From assembly GCA_021399435.1 (NCBI GenBank), contig JAJTUP010000151.1:1-64000 (forward strand): a stretch of 64,000 nt of DNA, given 5' to 3'. The notes beneath the pieces are model-generated. The model did no database searches. It saw nothing but the letters and a program-made list of their open reading frames with translations, and had not been told where the DNA came from. The stretch comes from Diaporthe sp. PMI_573 (taxonomy: Eukaryota; Ascomycota; Sordariomycetes; Diaporthales; Diaporthaceae). The position numbers were made by a program, and so were the translations under genes. Positions 54,672 through 64,000 of the stretch are shown one piece after another; position 1 is the first letter of the stretch; each line of letters opens with the position of its first letter.

Positions 54672-56872
54672 AGGGGTATGGTGATGTATCGATGTCTCCA
54701 TTGCCCTGCCGATAAGCCCTGGGCGAATCGGAAGCGGGACAACGCATGGCATCACGCCCGGCGGTGCCATGCCGATATTATCTCTTCCCTCGATCGCACG
54801 CTCATTGGGGGCAGTTCCGATGTTCTAGATGATGAAAGGGGAGCCAAACGTCCTCGGATTGATGCTTTCTTTCCCTCTCGTTACTCGGATGCCTCTCTCC
54901 GCCGTATGTTCGACCGCGATCGGTATTTAGATGCAATAATCAGCCTAATCACACGCCGCCGGCTTGCCTTCTCAGCAATTACCTGGGATGAGATGCAAGA
55001 GATTATGCTAGCAGCTAATCCTGCTATAGAGGACCTTTTAGTGACCAACCGAAGTGCTCTAATGCGACTAATTGATGCCACATATGAGTTATATTCTTCT
55101 CAGCTCATGGCAACTCTTGAAGCTTCCATCTCGAAGATCCATATCCTCTCTGATCTCTGGACATCGCCCCATCGCCATGGGATACTCGCCATCTCTGCGC
55201 GATGGGTTGATCAGGATTATCAGCCACGAAGGGCACTGCTAGCGATGCCAGAATGTCGCTATAGCCATAGTGGTGAAACCCAGGCATCTCTAATTTTCGA
55301 TACACTGGCAAAGTACGGCATTGCTTCTAAAGTGGGCTACCATGTAGGGGATAACGCCACTTCAAATGATACCTTCTTGTCTTATCTCTCACGGCGGTTA
55401 CGAGAAGACTATGGGGTACGATAGCTCTTCCCTTATCTCTGGATTAGGATTAATTGGTTGCTAGTTGACGTTTGATCCCTCTAAGCGCCGTATCCGCTGC
55501 ATCGCCCACATTATTAACCTATCCCTTCAAGCATTCCTTCTCGCGTCTTCAAAAGAGGCACTAATCGCCGCTCTTAATGCCGCCGATGATACCTCAAGCG
55601 ATCAGTTATTTGCACAGTTCTACGACACCTTACACGACGCCGGACAGACAACAAGAACAGATGAGGCCCATCAGAGAAGAAGAGCTTCGCGAAGAGGCAA
55701 TCGTATACTTGAGAACTTCACTGGATGGCAGCATATCGCGCCCCTACGGAAAGTACACAACATCGCGGTCTGGATACGTAATTCTACGCTTCATTCGGCT
55801 ATATGGGACGATGAAATAAAGCTCCGACTAGGCATAGATAATGCCACACGCTGGAATTCATGGTATCGATTGTTGGATAATTTTCTGCGGTATCAATCCC
55901 GTGTAAAACAGTTCCTAATTGGCCATGATAGAGAGCTTCAAGACGATATCCTGCTAGCTTCAGAGTGGGAGTTTATTGAACGGACGCATCGTTTCCTACA
56001 GCCGTTTGCCTCGGCTACGTTGTTGGCCGAAGGGGCGCGATCTACACTCTCCCAATCACTCTCGATAATGGATGTTTTATTGCGACAGTACGAGAAGTAT
56101 AAGGTCGGTGGCGATGTTTTTTCTTTCATCTAATTGATCGGCTAACTAATTGTCTTATTTAGGAGCTTTATAGCTCAAAGGAAAACCATGATCCCCACAT
56201 GGTACACTGCATCGATATGGGCTGGTTTGTACTTAATAAGTACTACACCTTATCAGACCAGACACCTGTGTATGCCGCCGCACTCCTTCTCGATCCCTCG
56301 AAACGAAGAAAATACATTGAGCGGAATTGGCAAGAATCCTGGCACGCGCCTGCTATTGCTGCTGCCCAGCAAATTTGGCTAGATGAATATAATGCCGCGC
56401 CAATCCTAGAATCCTTGCGGGTGCCTCTAGATGTGTCCTCTTCATCTGCGAGGCAGCGCAACGAGCTGGATGAGTTGTTGAGCGATATTGCTGTTACTGG
56501 CCCTATCCACGACGCTGATGACTTTGAACCTTTGTTGATGCACCACCGACCCGGATAACTGGCTCTCCTCTCGAGTGGTGGCTACATCGAGATCAAAGGA
56601 AAGCATATCCGCGGTTATCCCGCATGGCAATTGATATCCTTTCAATCCCTCCTGAATCATCTGACGTCGAGTCTCACTTCTCATCGGCGCGGCGTACGCT
56701 ATCATGGGATAGAGAGAGCATGACCTGCGAGAACCTGGCGAAGGTTGAGTGTGTGGGCAACTGGATGCGCGAGGGTATCATTGTACCCAAGTCTCACGGT
56801 GGCAGGGGCGTTATTTCCAGCGTTGCTGTTGAATTTAGCGTTGAAACAGAGGCAGAGGACTTTCTAGATTAA
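54672..56872 (+). pseudogene. hAT-6: 5'-truncated relative of hAT-4 with a frameshift
   Basis: Exons are 54672-55415, 55465-56103 and 56163-56872, with introns at the same sites as hAT-4. The reading starts at VMYRCLHCPADKPW, equivalent to residue 57 of hAT-4, so the first 56 residues are missing. HILSDLWTSPHRHG and HVGDNATSND carry both Asp residues. RCIAHIINLSLQAF, DNATRWNSWY and the C-terminal PESSDVESHFSSARRTLSW are present. Near 56540 one base change in length shifts the frame; after it the text resumes ITGSPLEWWLHRDQRKAYPR. It is a close paralogue of hAT-4 but inactive. Confidence 0.85.
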
Positions 56873-56919
56873 GGTACTTTCTTGTTCTTTCTTCTAGCCT
56901 ACAAGAATTATATGTGGTT

Positions 56920-57075
56920 TATCTGGATATCAACCTTGCTAAAGTGGCTATTTGGCTGTATGGATATCTACCTGGATATATCGATATCCAGATAATTTCT
57001 CCCACTTATGTGGATATCGATATAAGGGCCAGAATTTCGGTGGATATCGATATACGCAGGTCTGGACAACACCTC
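56920..57075. repeat. GGATATC/TATCGATATCC subterminal repeats, hAT-6 3' end
   Basis: Many copies of GGATATC and TATCGATAT lie just after the hAT-6 stop. The terminus is probably near GCAGGTCTG at about 57066. The motif differs from the AGCACTTTAGC repeats of hAT-4, although the proteins are related. Confidence 0.6.
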
Positions 57076-57344
57076 CCAGAGTGGCAGCAGCAGCAGCACC
57101 GGAACCGCGTGGAGAGCGGATAAAAACACTGCGGCCGCGGATCAATGGGAAGGCGGCGACCATTTCAACTTCAACAGATTCAAGAGGGCACGGGGCGGCC
57201 AGACGGCCCAGAGGTCGGCTACGCGCGGCTGCAGGGAGCATGTCCTAGTTCAAGGAAACTGAAGGCGCCGACCAGGCGCGATAAATCGCGCCCGCCCCGG
57301 TCGATTCGATCAGATTCCTGCTGCCGCTGCGCCGCGGGGTGCTG

Positions 57345-57685
57345 CTAGCATTAGCGCTGAACTTCTGCAACATTGCCATCGCAGTCGGACTCATCTAAGA
57401 CTACCACTTTGGCGAAGAGTGTGCCTGTATTGTCACCGTAGTTGGGTCCCAAGCCGCTAAGGATTTCCAGCCCGGCAATAGGATCACCACGTCACCATGA
57501 TAGCACTGTATGCGCTGCATTACGTCTCCTGTTTCCAGGCCAGTGACACTATCCTTATCCACTCGGCGGCAGGAGGTGCCGGTCAGATGGCTGTCCAGCT
57601 CGCGCGGGCCCGTGGCGCCCGCATCTTTGTGACGTGCTCGCAGGGCAAGCGGGCATTTCTGAAGGAGCGATTCGGCCTTATTTGA
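57345..57685 (+). pseudogene. Fragment of a polyketide synthase enoyl-reductase domain
   Basis: With stops and a shift, the frames read GLNFCNIAIAVGLI-stop, then FGEECACIVTVVGSQAAKDF and QPGNRITTSP, then TILIHSAAGGAGQMAVQLAR and ARIFVTCSQGKRAFLKERFG. This order (LNF-D, G-E-x-A-G-V-V, PGDRV, the Rossmann motif AAGGxGQAAxQxA, F.T.....KR.FL...FG) is the NADPH-binding ER domain of fungal highly reducing PKS. Only about 110 residues remain and no other PKS domain is found. A dead remnant of a secondary-metabolite gene. Confidence 0.65.
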
Positions 57686-57984
57686 GTTGTGATCGAGTGT
57701 TTTTGTAGGTCGTAATTAGCTAGCACAGCCCGAAACTCTCGGGATACCAATTGGTTTGCCAGCATATAGTTTCTCGCCATAATCGAGTCTTGACTGACTA
57801 ATTTAGCGTGAATTTTGAAAGCTCACGATTTCGTCCCGAGTTAAATGCCTCGGGGCAATAATATGATAATCGTTTTGTATCACCTGGAGGGCAACTGATT
57901 AGCCGAGCGGCAGGATCCCAGCCCCGGGTCATAATATTTTAAACAAAACTAAAGCACCCTAGTAGCAAGCTTCAAATACACCGC
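57686..57984. other. Spacer without recognised gene
   Basis: No frame or repeat was noted. Confidence 0.35.
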
Positions 57985-58206
57985 GGCATGCTTGCAACCT
58001 GCGCTCTATACTTGGGATTCTGCCTGTACAATACGACATTGCACTGCTGCTCAAAATGGTCCCGTGGCACATCGCGCCCGGCCGTCAGTATGAACCAGCC
58101 GCCACTTCATCCACAGGTGGCCGCCTTTCTTCGGCATGCCCGCTAGGTTGATCCCACGAGCTTCACACAATTCCCGTATCTGCGGCCCCGACATCCCTGA
58201 ATACTT
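57985..58206 (-). other. Coding-like segment, unassigned
   Basis: On the minus strand, frames read IRELCEARGINLAGMPKKGG and, one base shifted, GGWFILTAGRDVPRDHFEQQ with CNVVLYRQNPKYRAQVASM. The composition is coding-like but broken by a shift. Family not recognised. Confidence 0.3.
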
Positions 58207-58605
58207 GCCTATTGAATCGTCTGGCTCCCTTCAGAGTATAGGCCGACGGCATCCGCTGTAAGAAACTCAGTAATTGTCCTTGGCTGTGCTTCAGGCTATA
58301 ACTTCCTAAGACACAAAGAAGGGTTGTTGCAAAGCGTAGGGTTGTTGGCGCTTAGGAAATTACGGGCCCCCTTCCCCAGGAGATGCGAAAGCAAAATCGT
58401 CCTTATATGCCGCAATCTAGCATGGATCTATGCAATGCTGGGCGACCCGGACAGGACTGAAATTTTGGCTGTAACATCTATGGTGATCGAGTCTTGTCTA
58501 AAGGATAATATTGATACTGGAAGACGCCGGACACTTTAGTGATGCTGCCAATTGGACGGCCAGGTAGACCCACACTCCACGTCCGAGCTTCCACGTCTTC
58601 AGCGA

Positions 58606-58830
58606 TTAATGCGCAAATTCCCGTAAAAGCAGCACGTTTTGTTGAACCCAATAATCGCTTAATTGATGTGCAACCTCTTCTACCTTTCCCGGCTTAGTCC
58701 AGGTCCCGAGAGGGTATACATCCTCGTTGACCGAGTCTTGCCAGACCAACCAGTCCGGATGCCACCATAGCTCGGCAGCTTCAAATACTCGAGTGCTGCG
58801 ATTAAGCACAAGGCCAAAATTGCAAGCTGG
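58606..58830 (-). other. Possible C-terminal exon of the membrane protein
   Basis: The frame reads YKDPACNFGLVLNRSTRVFE, AAELWWHPDWLVWQDSVNED and ends LLLREFAH. It lies just 3' of the membrane protein below, after an acceptor-like CATTAG, but no donor keeps the phase, so the join is unproven. Confidence 0.35.
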
Positions 58831-58843
58831 ATCTTTATATAAT

Positions 58844-59275
58844 CTAATGATGGTTTAATACTAAATCATTCAACTGCTTGAGATGCAACTTACAAAGAAC
58901 CGCTTTGAAGAGATACAGGCACAAGATGTACAGATACCAGCACAGGAAACCACAGCAAAAGGCAGTAAAGGCAGTGGCGTTTACAATGAAAGCGAACACA
59001 AAAGCTGCGTCCAAGATCAAGATGCCAAGGTGAGATGCAGCGTCTTTGAAACGAGATGTAGCTAGTTCAAAAGGTTCAATTTCAGACCCGTTTGGAATGG
59101 CAAACAAATGTAACAGACTGATGATCGCCAACACAGATCCAAGGGCGAGGTCAACAACCAGGTCCCGCGTCATGACAGGCGCAAGTTCGATCCATGGTTT
59201 GTCGGGGTACTTGTGCATTTTGGCGTTGTGGTAATGATCACTCAACGGTATGGTATAGAACCAGTCCAGCTGCAT
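58844..59275 (-). CDS. Hypothetical multi-pass membrane protein
   Basis: The ATG at 59275 gives MQLDWFYTIPLSDHYHNAKM and then three hydrophobic segments: LVVDLALGSVLAIISLLHLF, LGILILDAAFVFAFIVNATA and FCCGFLCWYLYILCLYLFKA. A GTAAGT donor at about 58890 lies inside the last codons, so the protein probably continues in another exon (see 58606). Coding-like frames upstream (59560-59410, MVIRSRLLPNHLYVAGNLDK) may be earlier exons. Family not recognised. Confidence 0.4.
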   Translation of the reverse strand: MQLDWFYTIPLSDHYHNAKMHKYPDKPWIELAPVMTRDLVVDLALGSVLAIISLLHLFAIPNGSEIEPFELATSRFKDAASHLGILILDAAFVFAFIVNATAFTAFCCGFLCWYLYILCLYLFKAVLCKLHLKQLNDLVLNHH

Positions 59276-59921
59276 TCGAGCTTTTATAATCAGATCGGAG
59301 CTGGCACGAGATGCACCACCGTATGTATGTTCAGAGCTTGGCCTCTGTCAGGGGTCTCCTCTGGATTGATCACTGATGCGCTAGTTCTCAATGCATGACC
59401 CAAGGTCCAGGTAGTGCTAGGAATTTCCACCCTGCAGTGAGCACTCGCCAACGTCCACATCAACAAAACTGTCTGACCACTGTATATGCAGCTTGTCCAG
59501 GTTCCCAGCGACATACAAGTGGTTTGGTAACAGTCTAGACCTGATGACCATCCTGAAATCGGTAAGTCAAAGCGTGCCGAAAAAGGCAGCATGCATATGC
59601 GTTCCTGCAACTGCTGATCCATCGGAAAAGATGGTGTAACTCTGCTTAGAGGCAGGATTGCTCTGCTGGGGCCCCATAAAAGCCGTCGCAGCTCAAAAGG
59701 TTGTAAGGTCTTCAACTTGATGTCTTTCTACAGAACAGGCGGCGGCTGGCTGTTCACAGTTTTCGCGTCTGGCTCAGTGCTCCTTTGGGCTAATCTCTTA
59801 GACTTGCAGGATTAGAAAGCTGATTTTGGGTACCCCGGCATCCCCCGCGCTCAGCGTTCCTAGGCTTTCTCCTTTCTCGCTCTTCCTAGTGATTCTGTTT
59901 CGCAATCACACAGCCGGGTGT
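59276..59921. other. Possible upstream exons of the membrane protein
   Basis: The minus-strand frames FPMDQQLQERICMLPFSARF (about 59630-59560) and LHIQWSDSFVDVDVGECSLQ (about 59500-59410) look coding. A TTTCAG acceptor-like site precedes the second. No complete model could be made. Confidence 0.3.
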
Positions 59922-60340
59922 ATGGCCGTACGAAAAACTTTGGTGGCACCCCAACTACCGATGTTTAAACACAAGAAGATCCTAGCTTTGCTTCTTCGTG
60001 AAACATCGACCCGTGAAATAGCTACTAAAGTCGAGTGCAATGAGCGCGCAGTTCGACGGATCCGCGCCAATCTCCGTCGATTTAGGACCACACGAACACC
60101 GCCGAATAGGATCGGTCGAACATCGAGTATTACACCGTTCATGCTCGATTCGCTATGCCATAAGCTAACCAACGAACCATGGCTGCACCGGGATGAGATG
60201 GCCTCGTTTCTCCGTGATGAGTATGAAGTTGAGGTGTCAACTAACTAGTAGCATCACTCGGGCCATGCAGTCTAGGAGATGGTCCAAGAAGATAGTGTCA
60301 CCTTTGCAGGAAGCATGCATTAATGGGACGAGGACCTGCA
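59922..60340 (+). pseudogene. Tc1/mariner (IS630-like) transposase N-terminal fragment
   Basis: The ATG at 59922 leads to MFKHKKILALLLRETSTREI and ATKVECNERAVRRIRANLRR, a helix-turn-helix. Next is LCHKLTNEPWLHRDEMASFL then RDEYEVEVST. A one-base shift at about 60240 restores SSITRAMQSRRWSKKIVSPL. This two-HTH order (K.. L...P.L.LDEM..FL.DE..V.VS..SI.R.L...GWSKK) is that of fungal DD34D-type Tc1 elements. The DDE core is missing. Confidence 0.65.
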
Positions 60341-60359
60341 AAGATGGTTCCCGATACTC

Positions 60360-60434
60360 GAACTATTGATGTTGTGTCACCTCCAAGTTTTCGCTAAGGC
60401 AAAGTGCCCATGTTCCCACCAGCGGGGCTGAGCC
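60360..60434. repeat. Direct repeat, copy 1
   Basis: GAACTATTGATGTTGTGT, an interior with TTCGC-AAGG-AAAGT, and GTTCCCACCAGCGGGGCTG match a block at 60710-60799 in order, with small insertions and deletions. Confidence 0.8.
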
Positions 60435-60709
60435 TGGCGGGTCTGTCATTCTGGCGGGTCTGTCAATTGTGAACAGTTTTTGACTGGAAAGGACTCGAGC
60501 GGCGTTATAGTGAAGCAGGAGATATGACCGGCGACGCTGTGTCTTCATTCGAGGCCTGCTCTATGGTAGCAGGCTCGTTAGACAATTCGCACACAACCAC
60601 TCTGCTGTGCAGAGCTTGAATTGATGACCTCTTATCTTTGTAGGACACAGTCTAGTAGCAACCCCTGCCAGAGTGATGTGAGGGTATGCAATGATGTTTA
60701 TTGTTACTT

Positions 60710-60799
60710 GAACTATTGATGTTGTGTTTCCATACCTCAGAATTTTTCGCCAAGGAAAAGTTTTGTGGCCTGGTGTTCCCACCAGCGGGGCTGTGAGCC
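60710..60799. repeat. Direct repeat, copy 2
   Basis: Second copy of the 60360-60434 block, 350 bp downstream. The region between and around both contains no recognised gene. Confidence 0.8.
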
Positions 60800-61184
60800 A
60801 AGGCCCTCTTACCGGTCTGTATTGGAGAAATGGTAGTCGCCCGCCGACTGGTGAGAGGGCGCGGTTGCCTCAGGAGCTGAAATAAGCCTGGCGAGACAAT
60901 AATCCTCGCTCTCGCCACCATATCCCTCCTCTAAGCGAGAAATCAAGCCACCGCAGCAGCATTCTCATCAATAATTTGACTGAAAATACTACTCATACTT
61001 TCCGCAAGCATCATCCTAGACCACACCAATCCCCTGCATGAGCAAAAGTCTACCGCTACTGATCATCTTGCCGACGTACAAATCGAAGCATTTGTTAATA
61101 GCTGAACGAGAAGTCGAGATAGCTGCAAGCCCACAGACCGTTGGAGAGCAGGGAGATGGAAAGGGACCGAAACAACAGTTTGCT

Positions 61185-61393
61185 ATGGCCTACACAGTCG
61201 GCTGGATCTGTGCGATTTCTACTGAGTATGTTGCTGCTCGCGTCATCCTTAACGATCAACACAAAAGCCCCGAGCACATCGCACAGCACGACAACAACAA
61301 CTATACGCTTGGAAGGATGGGAAATCACAACGTGGTTATTGCTGTCCTTCCCAATGGCGAGTACGGCACAGCGTCAGCTGCCACTGTCGCGCG
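61185..61393 (+). pseudogene. N-terminal fragment of a PNP/UDP-phosphorylase-like domain (NLR-type head)
   Basis: The frame from the ATG at 61185 reads [40 protein letters not shown] and [12 protein letters not shown]. This is the standard opening of the nucleoside-phosphorylase-like effector domain found at the front of many fungal NACHT/WD or ankyrin proteins. At 61393, where relatives read M-x-x-SF, it passes into Ser/Pro codons that are antisense to the neighbouring MULE. About 70 of roughly 300 domain residues remain. Confidence 0.7.
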
Positions 61394-62830
61394 CGACAAT
61401 GACAATGAGTCGCCGCCCTCGCCGCCCTCGCCGCCGTCACCGTCGTCGCCGTCGATATCGCCAGCCGTTAGGTCTACGCATGGCAGCTGGTTGACAGTCC
61501 TCCGTGCCCCTGTCCGCTGCCTCTTAGCCGCTGGCCGTGAGCTTGAGGGTGTAGCCGCCGGCGACGCCGTGCCTTCGGCTCTTCGCTTCTGAGGCTGGCG
61601 GTTTCTTTGCTTCGTGAGCCCGACCACTAGCCGCTGGTCTCGCCGGACGGCTTCTCGCCGGGCACCGCTGCCACGGGTGTCCTCTTCATCCAGGGACTGA
61701 AGCGTTGAGTCATTGTGCTCGAAAGCCGAGTTTACACGCTGTACTGAAGCCGTCGTCGCCCTCGTTTTATCGCCCGCCTTACTGCCCAGAGAAATCGTCG
61801 TCGACATCGTCTTCTTGCCCATCACGGCCTTCCCACGGCTGCTACTACTCTGAAAGACGCCTTCCTCGTCAGCTGTAAATGTGGCTGTCTCACGAGGTCT
61901 CCCCTTCGTCGCCGTGACCTTCTTTGGCGAGAGGACCGTGAGGAGCGGGTTTTCGAGTGAGAGGTCACGGTCAAGCCAGTAAACTTCGTGAACGTCTGCC
62001 TTCTCGAGAGGAAGGTCTGCTTCCTCTCTATCGGCCATTCGATTAGCACAAATTAAGCCGTACTGAGTGTAGACAGGCCAGGCGCAGCTTGAAGCCGTAC
62101 AGTAGCCTCGTGGGGATTTCTTTTGAAGCATCTTTAAAGCGTGCTGCCTGGTTTTCGCGAGGATCTCTAGTGCCGCCCACGAGACTTGGTGATAAGTGCT
62201 TCCCAGCCACTTCTGCCCGTTGAACTTCTGAAGTAATAGTGTCTTCTGGCGGGCTTCCTCGCGACGAAGCTCCTCAGCAGTATCCCCAATAGCCTCGTGA
62301 ACAGCCTCGGCTACGTAGAGAAGATTCCCTAGCCTGTGGCCTAAGTAAACCTTGACTTTCTGGTGTATACGCTCTGTGGAAGAGGTCGTACGTAAGCCAA
62401 AGCTGAGGGTTTTGCAGGTCTGGTGGCCGGCCCATTTAGCGACGATCTTCTCGTCGTCGTCGACATAGTAGGTCTTCAGGTAGTTTAAGATGGCCGTCTG
62501 GTCTGAAAATTTCTCTTGAAGGCGCTGCCACGCCGTCTCGTAGACCTCACGATCTGTAGAGTACTCCATGAACTTCAGGAGGTCGAATAGGGCCTGTCGA
62601 GTGTAGGGGACATCATCTGGGACCTTTAAGGGTATCGTAGCCATATTTCTCGCCGGCGCATTAAGCATGGCTTCGTCTGGATCCTCTTTTTCGGCATCTT
62701 CGGCATCTTCGTCATCTTCCTCTGCTTCTGCCGCCGTCGATCCCACTAGCTTCCGCCACTTCTTCTTAATATATAGCACAACGTTCATATTCATGTAGAA
62801 TACACATATAGTGTGATCTAAGAAGCTAAT
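61394..62830 (-). pseudogene. MULE (Mutator-like) transposase, C-terminal half
   Basis: The readable part starts ICVFYMNMNVVLYIKKKWRK (the end of the MULE catalytic domain, C..HM..N...N.K.KW). It continues AWQRLQEKFSDQTAILNYLK, WAGHQTCKTLSFGLRTTSST and ERIHQKVKVYLGHRLGNLL. A degenerate SWIM-like finger follows (SPRGYCTASSCAWPVYTQYG), with VHEVYWLDRDLSL. The tail is basic and low-complexity (KAVMGKKTMSTT ... [10 protein letters not shown]). The N-terminal half with the FAR1-type finger and the DDE start is missing. It resembles Hop-type MULEs of Fusarium. Confidence 0.7.
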
Positions 62831-62890
62831 GCTCTGATGGACCCAGCGTAGCAAGTCTGACCTTTTGTATCCATCAAAACACTCTCTCAA

Positions 62891-63255
62891 CTGCGAAAGG
62901 AGGGAACACTTTCGTTCTATTACGTTAAAGTACTTCTAGAGGTATGAGATTGGTGTAACACGTGGGGTAATACGAGGCCTTATCAACAAGACGTATTCAA
63001 CCAAACAGAACTATCCAAAGCCCAACCCACCTCAGATTATTGTGCCCTGGCTCAAGTGATTTCTTCAAACTTTGTCAGTTTTATAACAGCGTCGGCTTCG
63101 GGCGTGACCCATGAAGAAAATCTCTGTTTCGGGGATGACAGTATGTGAAGCAGAGTTAGCAGCGCTGCGGGCTAGCAACAATTAGTCTTGAGAATTATGT
63201 ACTGACTGGTTATTATACCAATTTGACACTTGAGATCAGCTCGATCTCTGGATCA
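62891..63255. other. Spacer without recognised gene
   Basis: Short frames only. It separates the MULE remnant from copy B of the DLYGGGG family. Confidence 0.35.
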
Positions 63256-64000
63256 CTAGGGTGTATGTTGCGCTGTGACCTGCCTCTCCACGCTGAGCTC
63301 TGGACACTTTTTCTCTCCATCAACATCCACAGCCGTACAAGAGTCATCAAGGGGTGCCCTAGGTGCCTGCATGCTGAGTTTTGAATCCTCTTGCAGCTCC
63401 ACAGGAGACGCAGTTGTGAAGGAATCATGGGCTAGGGACGCCTCCGTAGAGATGGGGCTTGTGCTATCCTCATGGTCACTCCTAGCTGCGTTGGTCCCCC
63501 TGCTGCGACGCGTGCGTGATCGCCCCCGGCGTTCCCGTTGTTCCAACATATCATCGGTTATTTCCGAGTACCTCCGTCTCTCTTCACGTTCGCGGGCCTC
63601 CTGTTCCTTTGTGATCCGTTGGTATATCATGTTGACCTCAGCGTCATAACTGAAGCCGACATCGTTATAGACACTGCTGTTAGTGCTGATATCCGAGTAC
63701 CTCCGTCTCTTCCAACGTTCACGGGCTTCCTCTTCCTCTGTGATCCGTTGGTATATCCTGTTGGTCTCAGCGTCACAGCCAAAGCCGACATCGTCATAGA
63801 TACTGCTGTTACCAGCGCTGCTCTGGTTCCTCTTCCTTTTGTTGGGGCTGGCGCTTTTAGAACCACCACCACCATAGAGGTCATCGAGCTGAGCAGGCTG
63901 CAAGGTTTCCACCATCCACTTCACTTCCTCCTCGGGATCTGCTTGGACGCGAACAACAGCCCTTGGTGATGGCGACATCACAAATGGCTTCACAAGCTGG
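63256..64000 (-). CDS. Copy B of the DLYGGGG family, 5' end outside the window
   Basis: The frame is open from the window edge: LVKPFVMSPSPRAVVRVQAD, WMVETLQPAQLDDLYGGGG, SASPNKRKRNQSS (nuclear-type signal), then two tandem 43-residue units and a Ser/Thr-rich tail ending at 63256. Unit 1 (63810-63682) reads NSSIYDDVGFGCDAETNRIY then QRITEEEEARERWKRRRYSD; unit 2 (63681-63553) differs at about a quarter of its residues. The units should form charged helices or coiled coils. Copy A at 13.2 kb has the same head and shorter versions of the repeats. The upstream part beyond 64000 may define the real domain. Unrecognised. Confidence 0.55.
   Translation of the reverse strand, partial: QLVKPFVMSPSPRAVVRVQADPEEEVKWMVETLQPAQLDDLYGGGGSKSASPNKRKRNQSSAGNSSIYDDVGFGCDAETNRIYQRITEEEEARERWKRRRYSDISTNSSVYNDVGFSYDAEVNMIYQRITKEQEAREREERRRYSEITDDMLEQRERRGRSRTRRSRGTNAARSDHEDSTSPISTEASLAHDSFTTASPVELQEDSKLSMQAPRAPLDDSCTAVDVDGEKKCPELSVERQVTAQHTP

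Noticed and set aside
61394..61592. Ser/Pro-rich C-terminus of the PNP frame
   Set aside because: It is antisense read-through of the GGC/GAC-rich tail of the MULE transposase, not a real protein tail.
1..64000. tRNA and rRNA genes
   Set aside because: No segment with a convincing cloverleaf, A/B box pair or rRNA core was seen by eye; a tRNAscan or Infernal run would be decisive.

Overview
The window looks like a transposon-dense accessory region of a filamentous ascomycete, most likely Fusarium or a close relative. The reasons are short GT..AG introns of 41-89 nt, eukaryotic TATA-type promoters, many hAT transposases of fungal type, Tad-like LINE, MULE and Tc1-like remnants, and fragments of families typical of Fusarium accessory DNA (FunK1, Clr5, DUF3723, RING-patatin, PNP-type NLR heads, a PKS enoyl-reductase piece). 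The assignment rests on family recognition from translated sequence only; no search was run.

Layout. 1-2.9 kb: a broken hAT transposase (hAT-1) and decayed coding sequence. 3.0-7.2 kb: the most gene-like stretch, with a small C2H2 zinc-finger gene, a three-exon gene with a PD-(D/E)XK/Uma2-like core, and a secreted GH43-like beta-propeller protein. 8-13 kb: LINE ORF1 fragment, hAT-2 fragment, decayed RING-patatin gene and a nearly whole hAT-3. 13.2-15 kb: a gene of an unrecognised family interrupted by a 146-bp hAT MITE with a perfect 8-bp target duplication, then a tail-anchored hypothetical gene. 15-25 kb: mostly decayed DNA with a 3'-truncated amino-acid permease and a chromodomain gene with an internal duplication. 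25.5-29.6 kb: a 4-kb hAT-4 element whose three-exon transposase (765 aa) reads open throughout. 30-34 kb: Clr5 and FunK1 remnants and a C2H2 gene. 37.4 kb: a small secreted protein gene. 37.7-39.2 kb: a truncated hAT-8 whose end lies in a DUF3723 gene. 42.5-44.3 kb: a three-exon pseudokinase gene and, upstream on the same strand, a hypothetical gene whose promoter and first seven codons are duplicated in inverted orientation 6 kb away. 45.7-49.7 kb: a hypothetical basic protein, hAT-7 C-terminal fragment and a DJ-1/PfpI gene with a homopolymer frameshift. 51.8-57.1 kb: MATE transporter remnant and a head-to-tail chimera of two different hAT transposases. 57.3-64 kb: PKS-ER fragment, a membrane protein, a Tc1-like fragment, a PNP-domain head fused to a MULE transposase, and a second copy of the unrecognised family.

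There is no evident pathway or operon-like unit. The region reads as a landing site for mobile elements with captured or decaying gene pieces and a handful of possibly functional genes: the zinc-finger genes, the nuclease-like gene, the GH43-like protein, the small secreted protein, the pseudokinase and the hAT-4 transposase. Start sites given here use ATG; splice sites were read by eye and checked for phase where stated.
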